Shown here one piece after another: positions 34,430 to 46,959 of a stretch of DNA of 64,000 nt. The position numbers and the translations under genes were made by a program. Position 1 is the first letter of the stretch, and each line of letters opens with the position of its first letter. Where the stretch lies: the NCBI GenBank assembly GCA_039583875.1, contig CM077161.1, forward strand, positions 62,997,885 through 63,061,884. Direction: 5' to 3'. The stretch comes from Platanthera guangdongensis. Taxonomy: Eukaryota; Streptophyta; Magnoliopsida; Asparagales; Orchidaceae. Under the pieces are notes generated by a model. The model was not told the origin of the DNA. It saw nothing but the letters and a program-made list of their open reading frames with translations, and did no database searches.

Positions 34430-35911
34430 CAAGAGTAATTACATCAATTTGAAAGGAACAAAGTTTGGGAACTAGTGCCAAGGCCAAAGGATCACTCCAT
34501 TGTTGGAACAAAATGGGTGTTCAGAAATAAATTGGATGATCAAGGAGTCATTGTAAGGAACAAGGCAAGGCTAGTTGCTCAAGGGTACTCTCAAGAAGAA
34601 AGGATAGACTATGACCAGACCTTTTCACTAGTTGCAAGGTTAGAGGCCATAAGAATCTTCTTAGCATATGCAGCACACAAAGGATTCAAAGTATACCAAA
34701 TGGATGTAAAGAGTGCTTTTCTCAATGGAGATATCAAAGAAGAAGTCTATGTCAGACAACCCCCAGGTATTATCTCTTCAACTCATCCTGATCATGTTTT
34801 CAAATTGCATAAAGCATTATATGGTCTAAAGCAAGCTCCTAGAGCATGGTATGAGACCCTAGCATGCTTTCTTCTGAAAAATGATTTTATAAGGGGTAGA
34901 GTAGACCAAACTCTTTTTATTAGAACTCATAATTCCCATACCCTACTAGTAAAAATCTATGTAGATGATATTATATTTGGTTCTACTGATTCAAATTTGT
35001 GCAGAAGGTTTTCCAATCTAATGCATTCTAAATTTGAAATGAGTAGCATGGGTGAGCTATCCTTCTTTCTAGGATTGCAAGTCAAACAACATGCTGAAGG
35101 TATATTCATCTCTCAAACCAAGTATGCAAAAGAATTGGTTAAGAAATTTAGTATGTCTAAAGCATCATGTATGAAAATACCTATGCCTATTAATGCTATA
35201 TTAGATGCTGATAAACATGGGAAATCTATTGATCAGATAACATATAGAGCAATGATTGGCTCTTTATTGTACCTTACAGCTAGTAGACCTGACATAATGT
35301 TTGATACATGCATATGTGCTAGATTCCAAGTGAGCCCTAGAGAGTCACACTTAACCTTAGTAAAAAGGATTCTTAGGTATGTGAAAAGTTGTCCAAATCT
35401 AGGTCTCTGGTATCCAAAAGATTCAGCATTTGACTTAACTGGATTTTCAGATGCTGATTATGCTGGATGCAAAATAGATAGGAAAAGCACCAGTGGAAAT
35501 TGTCAGTTTCTTGGTGACAGACTTGTCTCCTGATTTTGCAAGAAACAAACATATGTGTCCACATCAACTGCTGAAGTTGAATATATGGCAGCAGGTAGTT
35601 GTTGCTCATAGATCTTGTGGATTCAAAATCAACTCCTAGACTATGGCTACAACTTAGAGAAGTCAAAAATATTTTGTGATAATACCAGTGCTATTTCCAT
35701 TGCACAAAATCCAGTCCTCCATAGTAGGACAAAACACATAGAAATTAGACATCACTTTCTAAGGGATAATGTTGACAAAAACAAAATTGAACTTCAATAT
35801 ATCCCAACTGACTTGCAAAGGGGAGATATTTTCACTAAACCTTTGGATGAAAAGAAACACACATTCTTCCTGAATCAGTTAGGAATGTTAGATGGAGGAA
35901 GTTTAAAATAA
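34430..35911 (+). pseudogene. copia reverse transcriptase and RNase H (C), decayed
   Basis: The largest open piece is 34475-35533. RT blocks in order: [45 protein letters not shown], the catalytic YVDDIIFGS, and [14 protein letters not shown]. RNase H follows with [10 protein letters not shown], then TGA at 35531-35533 and TAG at 35609-35611 where Trp is expected, and the tail 35615-35911 with TKHIEIRHHFLRD and FTKPL. TGG to TGA/TAG changes are what cytosine deamination produces. Confidence 0.9.
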
Positions 35912-35994
35912 GATCCAAGATTTTAAAACTCTAAAATTGACCAAGACTAGGCAAACATTTTGATTTTTCTAGTGTCTATAGGTTGTTTCTGGTC

Positions 35995-36245
35995 TCTGAA
36001 CTGCGCTCGACGATTTTCCCCAAGATCGTCGAACGGAGATCGACGATTTCAGAAATCTTCGAACGGAGTTCAACGCTTTCCAGATAGTACAAAGCTATCT
36101 TATTCCGGTCAATGATCATCGAACGGAGCTCGACGCTCTCCAATATCGTCGAACGGAGATCGACGATGTTGATGACCTTTCAGTTTCCTTTAGAAGCCCA
36201 GATCGTCGAACAGAGTTCAACGATCTTTCCTTTTCTGCGTCGAAC
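35995..36245. repeat. TCGTCGA palindromes ahead of the third ORF of C
   Basis: Two identical 23-base copies (36025-36047 and 36145-36167) have arms ATCGTCGA and TCGACGAT; further degenerate copies lie around them. They end about 120 bases before the ATG of the env-like ORF, so they sit in its possible leader. Confidence 0.85.
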
Positions 36246-36362
36246 TCTAATATAAAACTCATTTTTCGACCGTCGTTCTGCCTTTGTGCTTTCATACTCT
36301 CTGCAGAATTTCTCTTTCCCTCCAAACTTTTCTGCACTTGCTCTTGTGTTTGTTCATTTTTT

Positions 36363-39281
36363 TTGCAGGAATCAATGGCAGTTTCAGTCGCAATCTTGGC
36401 AGCCATGAAATTTGATACTGGCTTTGATATAGACATGGATTCTTTCGATAACAGCGATCAAATATTCAAGGACATTCTGGAACTCTTCAAGGACCAACAG
36501 TTAGTTAACATAATGTCTACAAGGATCAAATTGGTCGTAGATGAAATAAAGGAATGGGTGTATACTACCCACAATCTGGATCAGAACACTGTGATCGGAA
36601 CCGTCTCAGGAACTCAGGTACCTTTAACACCTGCTATTTTGACAGAAGTATTTCAATTAAATTCTGGTGAAGATTCTATTGAGCTTTCTGGATAAGAATT
36701 CTCAATTATGCTTGAGAGGATGGGCCATTCAGCAGATAACCCTAATAAATTGCTTAAGAAGAATCTGGAAGTTGAGTATAGATTTCTTGCTGATGTAGTT
36801 GGGAAAGTATTGTTGGCAAAACACTCTGCTCATGATACTATCTCTAGGTATCAGCTCTGTTTGATAGGTGCCTTGGTGGACAAGAAGCAGCTGTACTGGG
36901 GAGAAGTGTTTTTTGATTTGATCAAGAAGAAAATTAACAAGAATTTTGTTAATTTTGGGAGGATTTTAGGGTTATTTCTTCACAATAGATGCCCTGACAT
37001 GCTTGTGTCCAATGGAATACACATCAATGCCTCCAAGAGGCTTACCTGTGCCCTATTTGGGAAATGGGATAGGCAGATTGTAAAGCCCAGCAGAGCCTCT
37101 GCAACCTCTTCTTCAGGCACAAGGACTATTTCAGTCTCTTCCCCTCAGGTTTCTGCCCCTGTAGAAGATTTGCCTGCCTCATCATCTCCTCCTTCTCCAC
37201 CTATTGTTTCATCAACAACAATCACATCCACTATCACAATTTCATCCCCCATTTCCATCCCATCTCCAACTTCAATCCCTTCTCCAACTCCAACATCAAC
37301 TGACGAAATCTTCCATCCACTACATCACTACCCACACATGGACATTGATTCATCATCTCATATTCCATCATTCACTCTTCTAGATGATTCCTATATGGAT
37401 GATTCTCCTTCATCTCCTCTTGAGCCACCATCATCATCCACTTCTTATCAACAATTACTTCAGGAAATCATTGCTCAACCATCATTCACACCATCCATCT
37501 CCACTCTATTATCTTCCATCTCCACAATTCCAATATCTCAACCATCACATCCACCATCCACAGTTTCTCCAACAACATCTCCTGTTGCTCCAACTTTCAT
37601 CTCTACCACATCCATCCCTATCTCTACTCAAGTCCCTCTTGAACAAGTAGACCTTCCAGCTATTGCAGACAAGCTATATGAGCTGATAGCTCCAAGGCTA
37701 TCCCTACTGCTGGAGGTTTCATTGGCTCCACTTCTGAAAACTGTTCAGGAGTTGTCTGCCAGGCTATCCTCTATTCTTCCTCCTCAGGCAATCCCTTTTA
37801 CTGGGTGCCTTGATCCAGTTATCACTGAATCTAGGCAGGGGGAGATGCCTTATGAAGCTGAGAGATTGCCTGCTGCAGTAACTCTATTTCAAGCTCCAGT
37901 TGCAGTCATTACAGTGGACCTCAGGTCACTGCTATCAGTATTTGATTCTGTATACTTCAACTGCCTTCCAGACCAGCATACTGAAGACCTTACTAAGGCC
38001 ATTGTGCCTATTTCTTGCTATGAGCCAAGCATTTTAGCCACTTTTATATATTCTGTCCAGGCTGTGGACAATGTTGAAATTGCTGCTGCTGCTGTTGATG
38101 TTTTAGTTAGTTCTGATGTTGTTGTTTCAGTTTCTGAGGATGTGCATATGACAGAGGCAATTGATTTTGAGCCTGCTGTATCTGAGCTTATTGTTTCTGA
38201 AATTTTTATTTTTGAACCTGCTGTTATAGTTCCTTCTGCCAGTATTGTTTCTATTCCAATTCCTGCTGCTGCTGTTGCTCCTGTTGTTGTTCCTGCTGTT
38301 ATTTCTTCTGCTCAGTCTCAACAACAGAAAGAATATATCAAAAGGATTAATGCATTGTATGCTAATCCACAAAGTTCAGACAGTGATCAATTTAGAACTG
38401 ACTCTGATGACTCCTCTGCAACAATTGCAAGGAAAAGGAAAGCAAGAAGCAAGGCCATGAAGAGAGTTCCCCCAGAGAAGGTTAAAGATACAAATGATGT
38501 TCCTTATTTTATATTGCATGATTGTCAGATTACAGTACCATAGATGCAGTACTCCAGAAATCAGCTGAAAGCCATGAAAAAGAAAAGGAAGTATGAGAAA
38601 GGTTCATCCCTTTTCAATCCTCCTCCTCCTCCCCCTTCACCTGATGCAGGTACAGGTGAAAGTTCTGCCTTTCAATCTACTGCTAGAAGCCAAAGTTCAT
38701 ATCAATTTCAAGGAAGATCTCAGCAAAGAGGAAATCAGTCTAGAGGTTACCAACCAAGAAGAGGATAGTTCAGAGGTAATCAAAGAGAACTCAGAGTGTA
38801 TTCTAAAGGATATTCCAGGCAACATCCTTATCAAAGGGAAGGACAAGGCCCTACAGATTCTACTTCTGGTCCTTTCCTTATAAGCTTAAAGATCTTGTCT
38901 CTTCCAGAGCTCCTACTGATGAGTCAACTAATAGATATGAACCTCCTGTTCCATTTGAAGACCCAAAGAACAATCCTAATTCTTGGACAGCAAGGATGAA
39001 AGAATTGGCTGCACTAGATCAAATTAAGAAGGCAAAAGAACAAGGAAAAGATACATCAAATTTCACCACTCTATCAGAACAGAGAAAGAAAGAACTTGAG
39101 AGATATTCTTGAAGCAAATTCTTTGACTCAGAAAGTTATATGAAGCTGCACCCAGTAGCTGTAGTTCCCATGCCAAAACAACAAACTTTTCTAGGTGTAG
39201 ATGATGACAGAAGATCCAAGAAAGAAGCTCTTAACCCTAACAGAGAAATAGTTCTCAAAAAGAGCAAGGAGAAAGAATGAT
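36363..39281 (+). pseudogene. env-like / third ORF of SIRE-type element C, decayed
   Basis: One frame from ATG 36375 is broken by TAA 36693-36695, TAG 38541-38543 and TAG 38766-38768, and shifts near 38880 before a C-terminal KELAALDQIKKAKEQGK segment ending about 39110. The longest open piece is 36708-38543 (611 codons). The N-terminal ~230 residues look globular and resemble the plant transposon domain that accompanies SIRE-type third ORFs; then follows a long Ser/Pro/Thr-rich stretch (about residues 130-320 of the open piece), a leucine-rich and Val/Ala-rich part, and a basic Gln/Gly/Arg-rich tail. I see no signal peptide or clear membrane segment, so envelope function is not supported by sequence. 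Role unknown. Confidence 0.7.
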
Positions 39282-39412
39282 TTTATAAGCTGATAGTGAT
39301 ACCTATTTCTGGCTATTTGTGTTTATATCTGTGTTTTTGCAATGATGTTTTTGATTTTATATCGACATTGTATGCTTTTATTTCCAATGACTATAAATAG
39401 TAATCCTAACCC

Positions 39413-39426
39413 AAATAGGGGGAGAT
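39413..39426 (+). promoter_or_regulatory. polypurine tract of element C
   Basis: AAATAGGGGGAGAT lies directly before the 3' LTR start at 39427, the usual plus-strand primer position. Confidence 0.85.
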
Positions 39427-40906
39427 TGTTGGAACACCCTATTACTGATTTGGGCAAGGATCACTATGTCCTTTAGGAAATTTGTTTTGACCTCCTTGTA
39501 TAGATCTAAAGGTCAATTAGATTGAGTCTAAGGGTTAGTTTTTAGGTTTGAAAGCTGCCCTCAAGAACCTCAAGACCAGATATTTCAGTTCAGGAGACTA
39601 AGTCATTTCGTCGAGCTCAGGTCGACGAATCGTCGAACTCCATTCGACGATCTCTGAGCTCACTTCAACGAGTCATCGAACTTCGTTCGACGATCTTCAA
39701 GCTCAGATCGATGTTTCTGTCTCTAGCTGTTTTCCCAATCTCTGAGCTCAGTTCGACGATAGTTGAGCTCAGATCGATGATTTCTGCTTCATTCTAAGTC
39801 CAGTCGTTGAGCTCAGTTCAACGATAGTTGAGCTCATGTCGACGTTTTTCTGGAGAGATTGACGTTTTTCAAGATTCAAATTCAGTCAGTTTTGGTATTC
39901 CCTTATATTTATTCCCATCATTTATTTCAAGAATCTTGTAGCCGTTTCAATTAATCTGGAGCAAGTTTCAAGGAGATTTTAAAGGAATGTTTTTTTGGAC
40001 TTTCCTCCAGAAGACAAAATGCATTTAAGGAAGTCATTTATTACAGGCTAACAGATATCTTGGATAGAGATTTATTCTATTCAGATCTAAGGAATAAAAG
40101 ATTATTCATTCTGCTGGTTAACAACAACAACAACAAGAAGGAGAGAAAAAAAGTTGCAGATATTCACAGTCATAGAATTCTTACAGAAACACACATCACT
40201 GAAGGAGATCAATATACTGAAATTTCTAGATCCTTTTTGATTCCAGTGTTCAAAGGCCTTATCATTCAAGACTCCAGACACCATACATTTCAGCTGCTGC
40301 TGGAATCATCTTTTGCTGGAGATCTAATCTTCTGAAGGCCTATCACCCTATTGCAAAGCTTCACTTCCTGAACAACTCAAGATCTCAGGGGGAGCTTTGA
40401 CAACATCCACTATCTTCTCTCTGATTGTTAACAGAGAAGATCATCTCACCTCTCTCTCTCTTTCTCTGCTGTAAAGGGTTTATTAAACTCCCTTCAAAAG
40501 TTTGTGTTGGTTTCTAGGACCTTGTCAAAACTCAGTGGTGGCAAGACACCTGATCAAAAAATCTAGTTTGGTTTTTGAGCACCTTATCAAAAGCTCATTG
40601 GTGCCCAGGATACGTGATCAACTCATCTTGCAGTGGATTCCTATCTAGGGTGGTAGAAGAGTGGATGTACCCAGATTGATTGGGGAACCACTATAACTCC
40701 TTGTGTCCTCTGGTTGCTTCTTTGTGTTTTGCTGTGTGCTGTGTTGTTTTATTTCTTGCTTTCATTTTTTTTAGTTACTGCAAGCACCTTACACCTATAC
40801 TTAAATTAAGTCTTCCACTGCAAAATAATTTTTATCTTGAAAATTATTTTAATATACTCTATTCACCCCCCTCTAGAGTTAAGGTAGATCTTATCCTGCA
40901 CTTTCA
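39427..40906 (+). repeat. 3' LTR of element C (1480 bp)
   Basis: Partner of 28871-30354, ending in CACTTTCA; it carries the same palindrome cluster (39606-39850) and CT run, shorter by several repeats. Confidence 0.95.
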
Positions 40907-40911
40907 CATCC
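40907..40911. repeat. target-site duplication of element C, right copy
   Basis: CATCC, identical to 28866-28870. Confidence 0.95.
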
Positions 40912-41186
40912 CCAATGAGTCTTGCATATAGATCCGAAAATGTGTAGTACGGAATAGGCATACTGTGTGAAGCCCATCTGGACAGGTTGGTCTTGATTGG
41001 TGATGTTTTATTTTGCGCACCGGAGAAGAATCCGCGTATAAACAAGTATTTTGTGGGGTCGGTGGCTTGTGCCTGTGAAGGGTAGTAGCAGGAATTACTA
41101 GAGTGGAATTCCAGGAATATAACAGCAAAGTCCATGTGTTGTATGCTATGAAAGATCAGTATTTCTAGCACTGCAGGTGGCTGCAT
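40912..41186 (-). pseudogene. N-terminal part of an unrecognised ORF split by element C
   Basis: The minus strand is open from ATG 41186 to the edge of element C, and the frame continues at 28865-28735. No domain is recognised; it lacks signal peptide, repeats and cysteine motifs. It runs opposite to the neighbouring D fragments. Other minus-strand fragments (41522-41707, 41818-42060) could be related decay products, but nothing links them firmly. Confidence 0.4.
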
Positions 41187-42260
41187 GGATTTCTAGATGG
41201 TTGGTCCAGATAAGGTTAGGGCTGGGAACGGAAAGAGAGTTTTGTCCCTAATGCCGGGCGATAGTGAGTGTCGCTGTCGATAGCTCATAGCTAACCTATG
41301 ATTGTGAAGCCAGTCCTTAGGGGACAGTGTGGCTATTATGAGTTATGTGAGCTCTTAAAAAGGCTTCGTGCCGAACGGACATGGGGATGCCGAGCCGCAT
41401 CAGTCTAGTTATTGAACTGATGATTTGAGCAACGGGCAAGGGTTGAACTATATCCTCGTTATGTTTGTCTGACATGAGTGCCTGGCATATTGGAGTTCGT
41501 CAGGTTCACATAATGAGTGTCTTAGTCCTGCACACCCTTAAGACTAAAGTCTCTGGTTGTAGGACATAGAGCGAAATGCACAAGTTTGCCATTGTGAATG
41601 GTGGTGGGACCTATTTTTCTGGTACACCGAGAATGTGCCCTGAGTGCACGAAACTTCGGGCCGTGTGGTCGACATTTGTGATATGTTGGAGGTGCATCAG
41701 TGCACATCTTATGATATATCTGCTTGTGAAATGTTCTACCTGCTGGGATGAAATACCGCTGCCCCGGGGAAGGGGTAGGTTCGTTATAAATTGGTCAGCT
41801 GAATGCTGGCCGTTGCCTCAATTACCACTGTTGTGGTGGATTGTCCCCATGCAAGTGCTGGAGAGCCGAGTGGAAAATAGTTGGTTGAAGCACTTGTTGC
41901 TGCTGTTGCTGTCCCTCGAAGGCCGAATGAAGAATTTTACTATTTTCATGTATGGTCGGCCTGCATGCCAATGTTTGTAATCCACACCTGTAAAGCTTAA
42001 CTGTAAGGCCTTAACGCCAGACTTGTTGTGTATTTGGAGGAAATTCCTTTGTGGTGACATATATAAATGTTAGTTTATATATTGTGGACATCAATTGAGT
42101 TGGGTTCAAATAACTTAAAAGTTTATGTTAGCATGCTCTGGGTTAAGATGCGAATAGTTTTTGATAGTAACATGTAACTCCGCCACTTGTTTATGATATA
42201 TGGTGTGGGGCGCCGGCCGGACCTTCTATTATATGTCATGTAACGGATGGAGGCGTAACA
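41187..42260 (+). repeat. probable 3' end of the 5' LTR of old element D
   Basis: The stretch ends GGAGGCGTAACA (CA at 42259-42260), followed by a degenerate initiator-Met primer site. No TG start could be fixed; it would lie upstream of element C. There are no genes in this 1-kb stretch and its lower limit is arbitrary. Confidence 0.4.
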
Positions 42261-42263
42261 ATT

Positions 42264-42271
42264 TAGTATCA
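42264..42271 (+). promoter_or_regulatory. degenerate primer-binding site of element D
   Basis: TAGTATCA, one G-to-A change from the TGGTATCA core of the initiator tRNA-Met site, three bases past the presumed LTR end. Confidence 0.45.
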
Positions 42272-42534
42272 ACTTGTCTCGGTCTTCCTCTTTCGAACTC
42301 GTGGTTGAATTCTTTTGCGGTTTGGCGAGCAGGTGTCAGTGCGACCCGCATTAACAGTAAATGAACTCAAGAATGTCCACTAAGGAATACAAATACACCT
42401 GTTTGAGGAACCTGTGCGTTCTTAGATTGTTGATCTTACTTGCGCAAAGTCGATAATGCGTGTCTTGTCCACCTATATGTGACTCGAAGTGGTGCTAGGC
42501 AGTCTGAGCCTCAGCATTCTGATGAGACTGCGGC
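42272..42534 (+). other. leader of element D, left of element E
   Basis: About 260 bases without an ORF, expected to be 5' leader of element D. D resumes with gag sequence at 62677, on the far side of element E. Confidence 0.4.
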
Positions 42535-43089
42535 TGTAACGCCGCTGATTTTCCGGCAATTATTTAATCCTCTTGTTAACACCATAATGATGTAAGGGGC
42601 GTTACGATAACGTGGAGTTGACGGCGCGTCGTCGTTGGTGTGTTTTCGCGTCTATTCGATCGAGTCGGCCAAATTCATAAATCCTTGCCGAAAATGGAAA
42701 ATTTCATATTGGGAAATTAAATTAATTAATTTTTGTCATGCTCGTCAAGTTTCGTCGCGATCCGAGCGATATTCGGATTTCGGCGAATTTCTGAAGTTTT
42801 GTAGAATTTATGTTCACCGTAGACTTTGAAAATTTATATCTCAAGAACGGCTCATCAGATTTTGGTTCCGTCTTCGCCGTTGTATTCGAAGCGTTGACAT
42901 TTGCTTACGGTCCGAATTTCGTTTAATTCGGTGCGTGTTTGGGCCTCCGTTTTGATCTCGTGTTTCCTTATTCAAAAATATATAAATATGATTATTTTAA
43001 TATTAAAGTACTATTCAAAAATGAAAAGTACTATTCATTCATATAATTTGATCAAAAGGGTTAATTTGCAAAAAAAAATTTAATTATGC

Positions 43090-43320
43090 AAAATTTCTCT
43101 CGAGTGCTGTCTATTCTACTCGAGTGAATTACAACTGTTCATGAAATATTCCTTTTCCTGAATACTCGAGTAATCTCATTTCTCTCGAGTGCTGCTGGCC
43201 TTCTTCACTCGAATGCTGTATGTTGTTCTCGAGTACTAAGTACTACATTTTAGTACTCGAGTAGCCTTTTTCTACCTCTCGGGTATCTGTAATCCCGTTC
43301 TCGAGTACCATTTATTCATC
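43090..43320. repeat. ACTCGAGT motif cluster in E LTR
   Basis: About seven exact CTCGAGT sites plus near copies in 230 bases, several as the full palindrome ACTCGAGT; chance expectation is well under one. The same cluster is at 60258-60485 in the 3' LTR. It lies upstream of the TA-rich, TATA-like region. Confidence 0.8.
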
Positions 43321-43522
43321 CTGAGAAGTTTCGTTTCTTTTTTGTGTTCGGGTGCTATTTCGTGAGTAAAAACGATATCGTATAAAAAATAGTTAACATA
43401 AAATTTGTTTGTCTCGACGAGATCTACAACTTTCATGTTGGGCAAGTTTCGATTTGAAGCCTTCCTAGACCTTTATTTTCATTTTCCGTGCAACGGCTCG
43501 TAGATAATCCGTTTTAGACAAG

Positions 43523-43668
<146 letters not shown>

Positions 43669-46600
43669 TATACTTAAGGATATATTTAGAAAAGAGATCT
43701 TCTTCTTCTTCTTCTCTTGGCCGAACTAGAGAGCGAAAGTGACGGCAGAGTTCTAAGTCATGAATCTTCCGGTGGCCGCCCACGGAGATCCGGTGCTCGA
43801 AATTTCCAACCGATCATAGATCTGGAAAGCTCTTGTTAAGAGCTACGCCATCGTGATAAATTTTTCTCCATTTCTTGAGTTTTCTCGTTAGGGTTTTTCG
43901 GCCCTAACCTCTATTTCGACCATTTTTGTTCATATTTCGACTCCTCCAATCTTCTTTTGCCCCAATCTGCGGCGTGGGGTGATTCAGAGGATTTTTCCGG
44001 TAAAACCGAGGCAAGTGGTGTTCTTTCCCTCTCTCTTGCTCCCTTCTTCTTTATTTTGCCAGATTTCGTTGAGTTGTCATGTTGTTATTTCGTTGAAACT
44101 TATCTATAAAATTTATTGAAACTTGTCTTTAAATTTTTCGTCAAATCATTAAACCTTTACCCCCAATTTTTATTCCGTAAAATTGGTAAACAAATTGGTT
44201 GTCGTATCGTTTTAACTAACAAGACATGTTGATCGTTGTGACATCTTGTGCGTTCTGTTGTTTTTGATCAAACTTCACTTTGATTGACTTTGAACTGTCC
44301 TTATGCAGTCCATATTATTTGTTGATCGTGAGTTTGTGATGAATAAAAGGAACACTGCTTGTAAAATTTTGTAACTAAAGAAACACAGATGGACTAAGCG
44401 CGTTGGGGTTTCTCCCTCGGCATAGTGCCTTATGGTTGAGTTTGTGCGTGTTGTGTACTTTCATCCCCAGCACTTTACCTTAGCTTGGTCTGTGCGCGTA
44501 GGGGTTTCTCCCTCGCATGGTGCCAGTTGGCTGGGTTCATGCGCATTGTGGACTTTTTTCCCCTGCACAGTACTCTTTATTATTGAGCTGATCAGTCTCA
44601 TTTTTATTGATGAATAACATGAATATTAATGAAAGATGAAAGTTTGAACTTCTGATGTTGGTACTTGTTCTATCCTAATGATGTGATTAGCCACTCTTGC
44701 TCAGCTAAATTTACTGTTTGTTTACTTTTACTCTATTGCTGACCCTTTTGTTGCTGTCGTTTTACAAATTTCCATCACTTTGAGCTTTGTTTGGTCTTCC
44801 TTTACTCTTTGCACCATTTGTAAATTGCTTCTGAGGTATTCTTCTTTTGAATGCCTCAGGATCTGAGCAGTAGAAGGTTTAGCTGATCGTGTTATGCTTC
44901 TAGTGCTGCGGGTTGCTGCGGCCGTTTGCTTCCACCTCAGAGCTTTGAGGTAGTTGACTTTGTTTAGACTTATCAGATTTTACTCTGGGTTTGTGTCAGT
45001 TGTTGACGCCCATAGTCTTTGACCTTTTTCTGTGGTAGACTACTTGATGCTTTTACTGCTGTTTCTTTTTACCTGTTTATACTTGCTCTCTAGGAATGAT
45101 TTATATTAGGATGCATTTAGTTATTTTAAAATATACAAAATTGCATTCTTGAGTATCGGCATGACATTACTTTTAACTGCCAAATCTACTACTTTTAAGC
45201 GCTATAAAAGTTCTCTATATATATTAAATGTAGAAGTCACATCATCATTTTAAGATACTAGACCTTCACTCTCATATAGGTAAACAAATGAATCAACTCA
45301 GTATTTTCCGCCGCGTAAAAATTATATGTTTTCTCACCTATGGACTAGTGATCCACCCGACCGAGGGACACGGTCACTAACTCTAATAACTTATATGCAT
45401 TGTTTTTAACTTAATTTCATAAATCTTTTACATGAAGTTAATGTGAGGACGAGTAGCCTGAGCGTCTGCAGTTATCCCCTGCACGACATGACAATATGAT
45501 GAGTTGTGAATATATGTATTTTTACGTACAATAAATAAGTCGTTTTAGTTTATTTTTGTCATTTTTAGTTATTTTTCTTTAATAAATTGTTCTGTTTGTA
45601 AATATTGTACTAACTTAACCTTAAATTTGTTTCCTGCAATTTTCTGGAAAAATTTCAAAAAAGGCAAGTACACGCCCGTGTACTTTGGGTCATGTCCGTG
45701 ACCTAGGCGTGATACTTCAAACCTGTGAAACCAGCTGCAATTGAAGAAAAAAAGCATGGCACGCCGTACGACACGCCTGTGTCAAATGACATGCCCCGTG
45801 ACCAAGGACCGTGTCACTCCCTCGACGAACAGCTCACGACGATCGTCGACCCGACCCGACACACTTGTGTCAAGATGCGACACGGGCGTGACTCCTCCAC
45901 CTGGCCCGATAAGACAGCGCGACGACTTTTCGACACGACCCGCGCCCAGATCGACCTCCCCTACAAGCCCACTGACACACCCGTGACCTAGGGCGTGACC
46001 TGCACATGTACAGCCGCAAAGTCAAACAGACATCAAGTCACCGGATCACCTCATGAATAGTGCTAACACGCCCCCACTACACACACGTGTCAGAGGGCGT
46101 GTACTTAGAAATGTTTTCCTAAAAATAGAAGCTTGTTGTATGAAGTCATGTTCCCCTTTTTTGGATCCATTTTGTATAGGGGTTGGCTGTATATATGATT
46201 TCAAATGCTTTGTAAGGGAATTTCTCCCCCTCTCCTTTATTTTCATTTTAGCTTTATAATCTTTATTTTAGATTAAAAAAATTGTAGATTTTTCTCCCTT
46301 TCTATGGATTTGGATTTCATCTTTGTGCCCACTCTCTTATGCAATCTTATTTTTATTTTGTTTTAACTTTGTTTTTCTCGTCTTTTAATATGGGTGTGTT
46401 TGTGTATGAGTATTGCTTTTGTTTTTATGTTTTAGTATTTTTACTTGACTGTGTTAAACTTAGGATTTTATAGCTTTCGATTTCATTTCTATAGATCCAT
46501 AAAAGCATTTTCAAAGTGATTTTTATCTTTCACTAACATAGATTTTCTTGTTTAGGTCGTAAAACTTCTCGTTCTTTTCACTTTTTTTTCACTTTTTAAC

Positions 46601-46708
46601 CACTTTTATGGAGTTATAAGAATGAATATATAGTCGTTTTAATTTTTCAAGCACCTTGATTTTTGTTTTAAACTTTTGCTCATTTAATTTTTTTATCTTC
46701 TTTTTACG

Positions 46709-46855
46709 CATTTCTACAGCATTCTAGCGGTAGAAATGTATTTGTTTTCATTTTTTTGAGCACTTTCATTTTGCATTTATTTGCAAAACGTTTTGCTCCT
46801 TTAATTTTTATTTTGACTTTTTATGCATTTCTACCGCATTCTAGCGGTAGAAATG
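46709..46855. repeat. two long hairpin motifs in F 5' LTR
   Basis: CATTTCTACCGC and GCGGTAGAAATG are separated by the six-base loop ATTCTA: 46826-46837/46844-46855 is perfect, 46709-46720/46727-46738 has one mismatch. They lie about 600 bases downstream of the TATA region, so they would be in the RNA. Confidence 0.85.
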
Positions 46856-46959
46856 TAGTTATTTTAATTTTTCAGTCACTTAGTTTTTCTTATTTTTGTA
46901 TGTGTGCATGTGTGTATGAGTTAGATTTTATAGTATTCTTTCATTCTTGTAGAGTGTGT

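Larger units (their letters stand above)
28871..40906 (+). mobile_element. SIRE/Maximus-like Ty1/copia element C, decayed
   Basis: A 12,036-bp element: LTRs 28871-30354 and 39427-40906 (TGTTGGAACACC...CACTTTCA), duplication CATCC, initiator-Met primer site, gag, PR, INT before RT (copia order), RNase H, then a long third ORF ahead of the polypurine tract. Gag type, [11 protein letters not shown] motif and the third ORF fit the SIRE/Maximus lineage. LTRs differ by roughly 2-3% in sampled stretches. Every gene has at least one break. Confidence 0.93.

Noticed and set aside
36375..39281. Calling the third ORF of C a true envelope gene
   Set aside because: No signal peptide, cleavage site or transmembrane segment is visible; kept as env-like/third ORF by position only.
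41522..42060. Minus-strand ORFs 41522-41707 and 41818-42060 as a host gene
   Set aside because: Short, different frames, no domain and no splice pattern.
45725..45991. 88-codon ORF in F 5' LTR
   Set aside because: It overlaps the CACGCCC palindromes and the 3' LTR copy (51424) is truncated; not under evident coding constraint.
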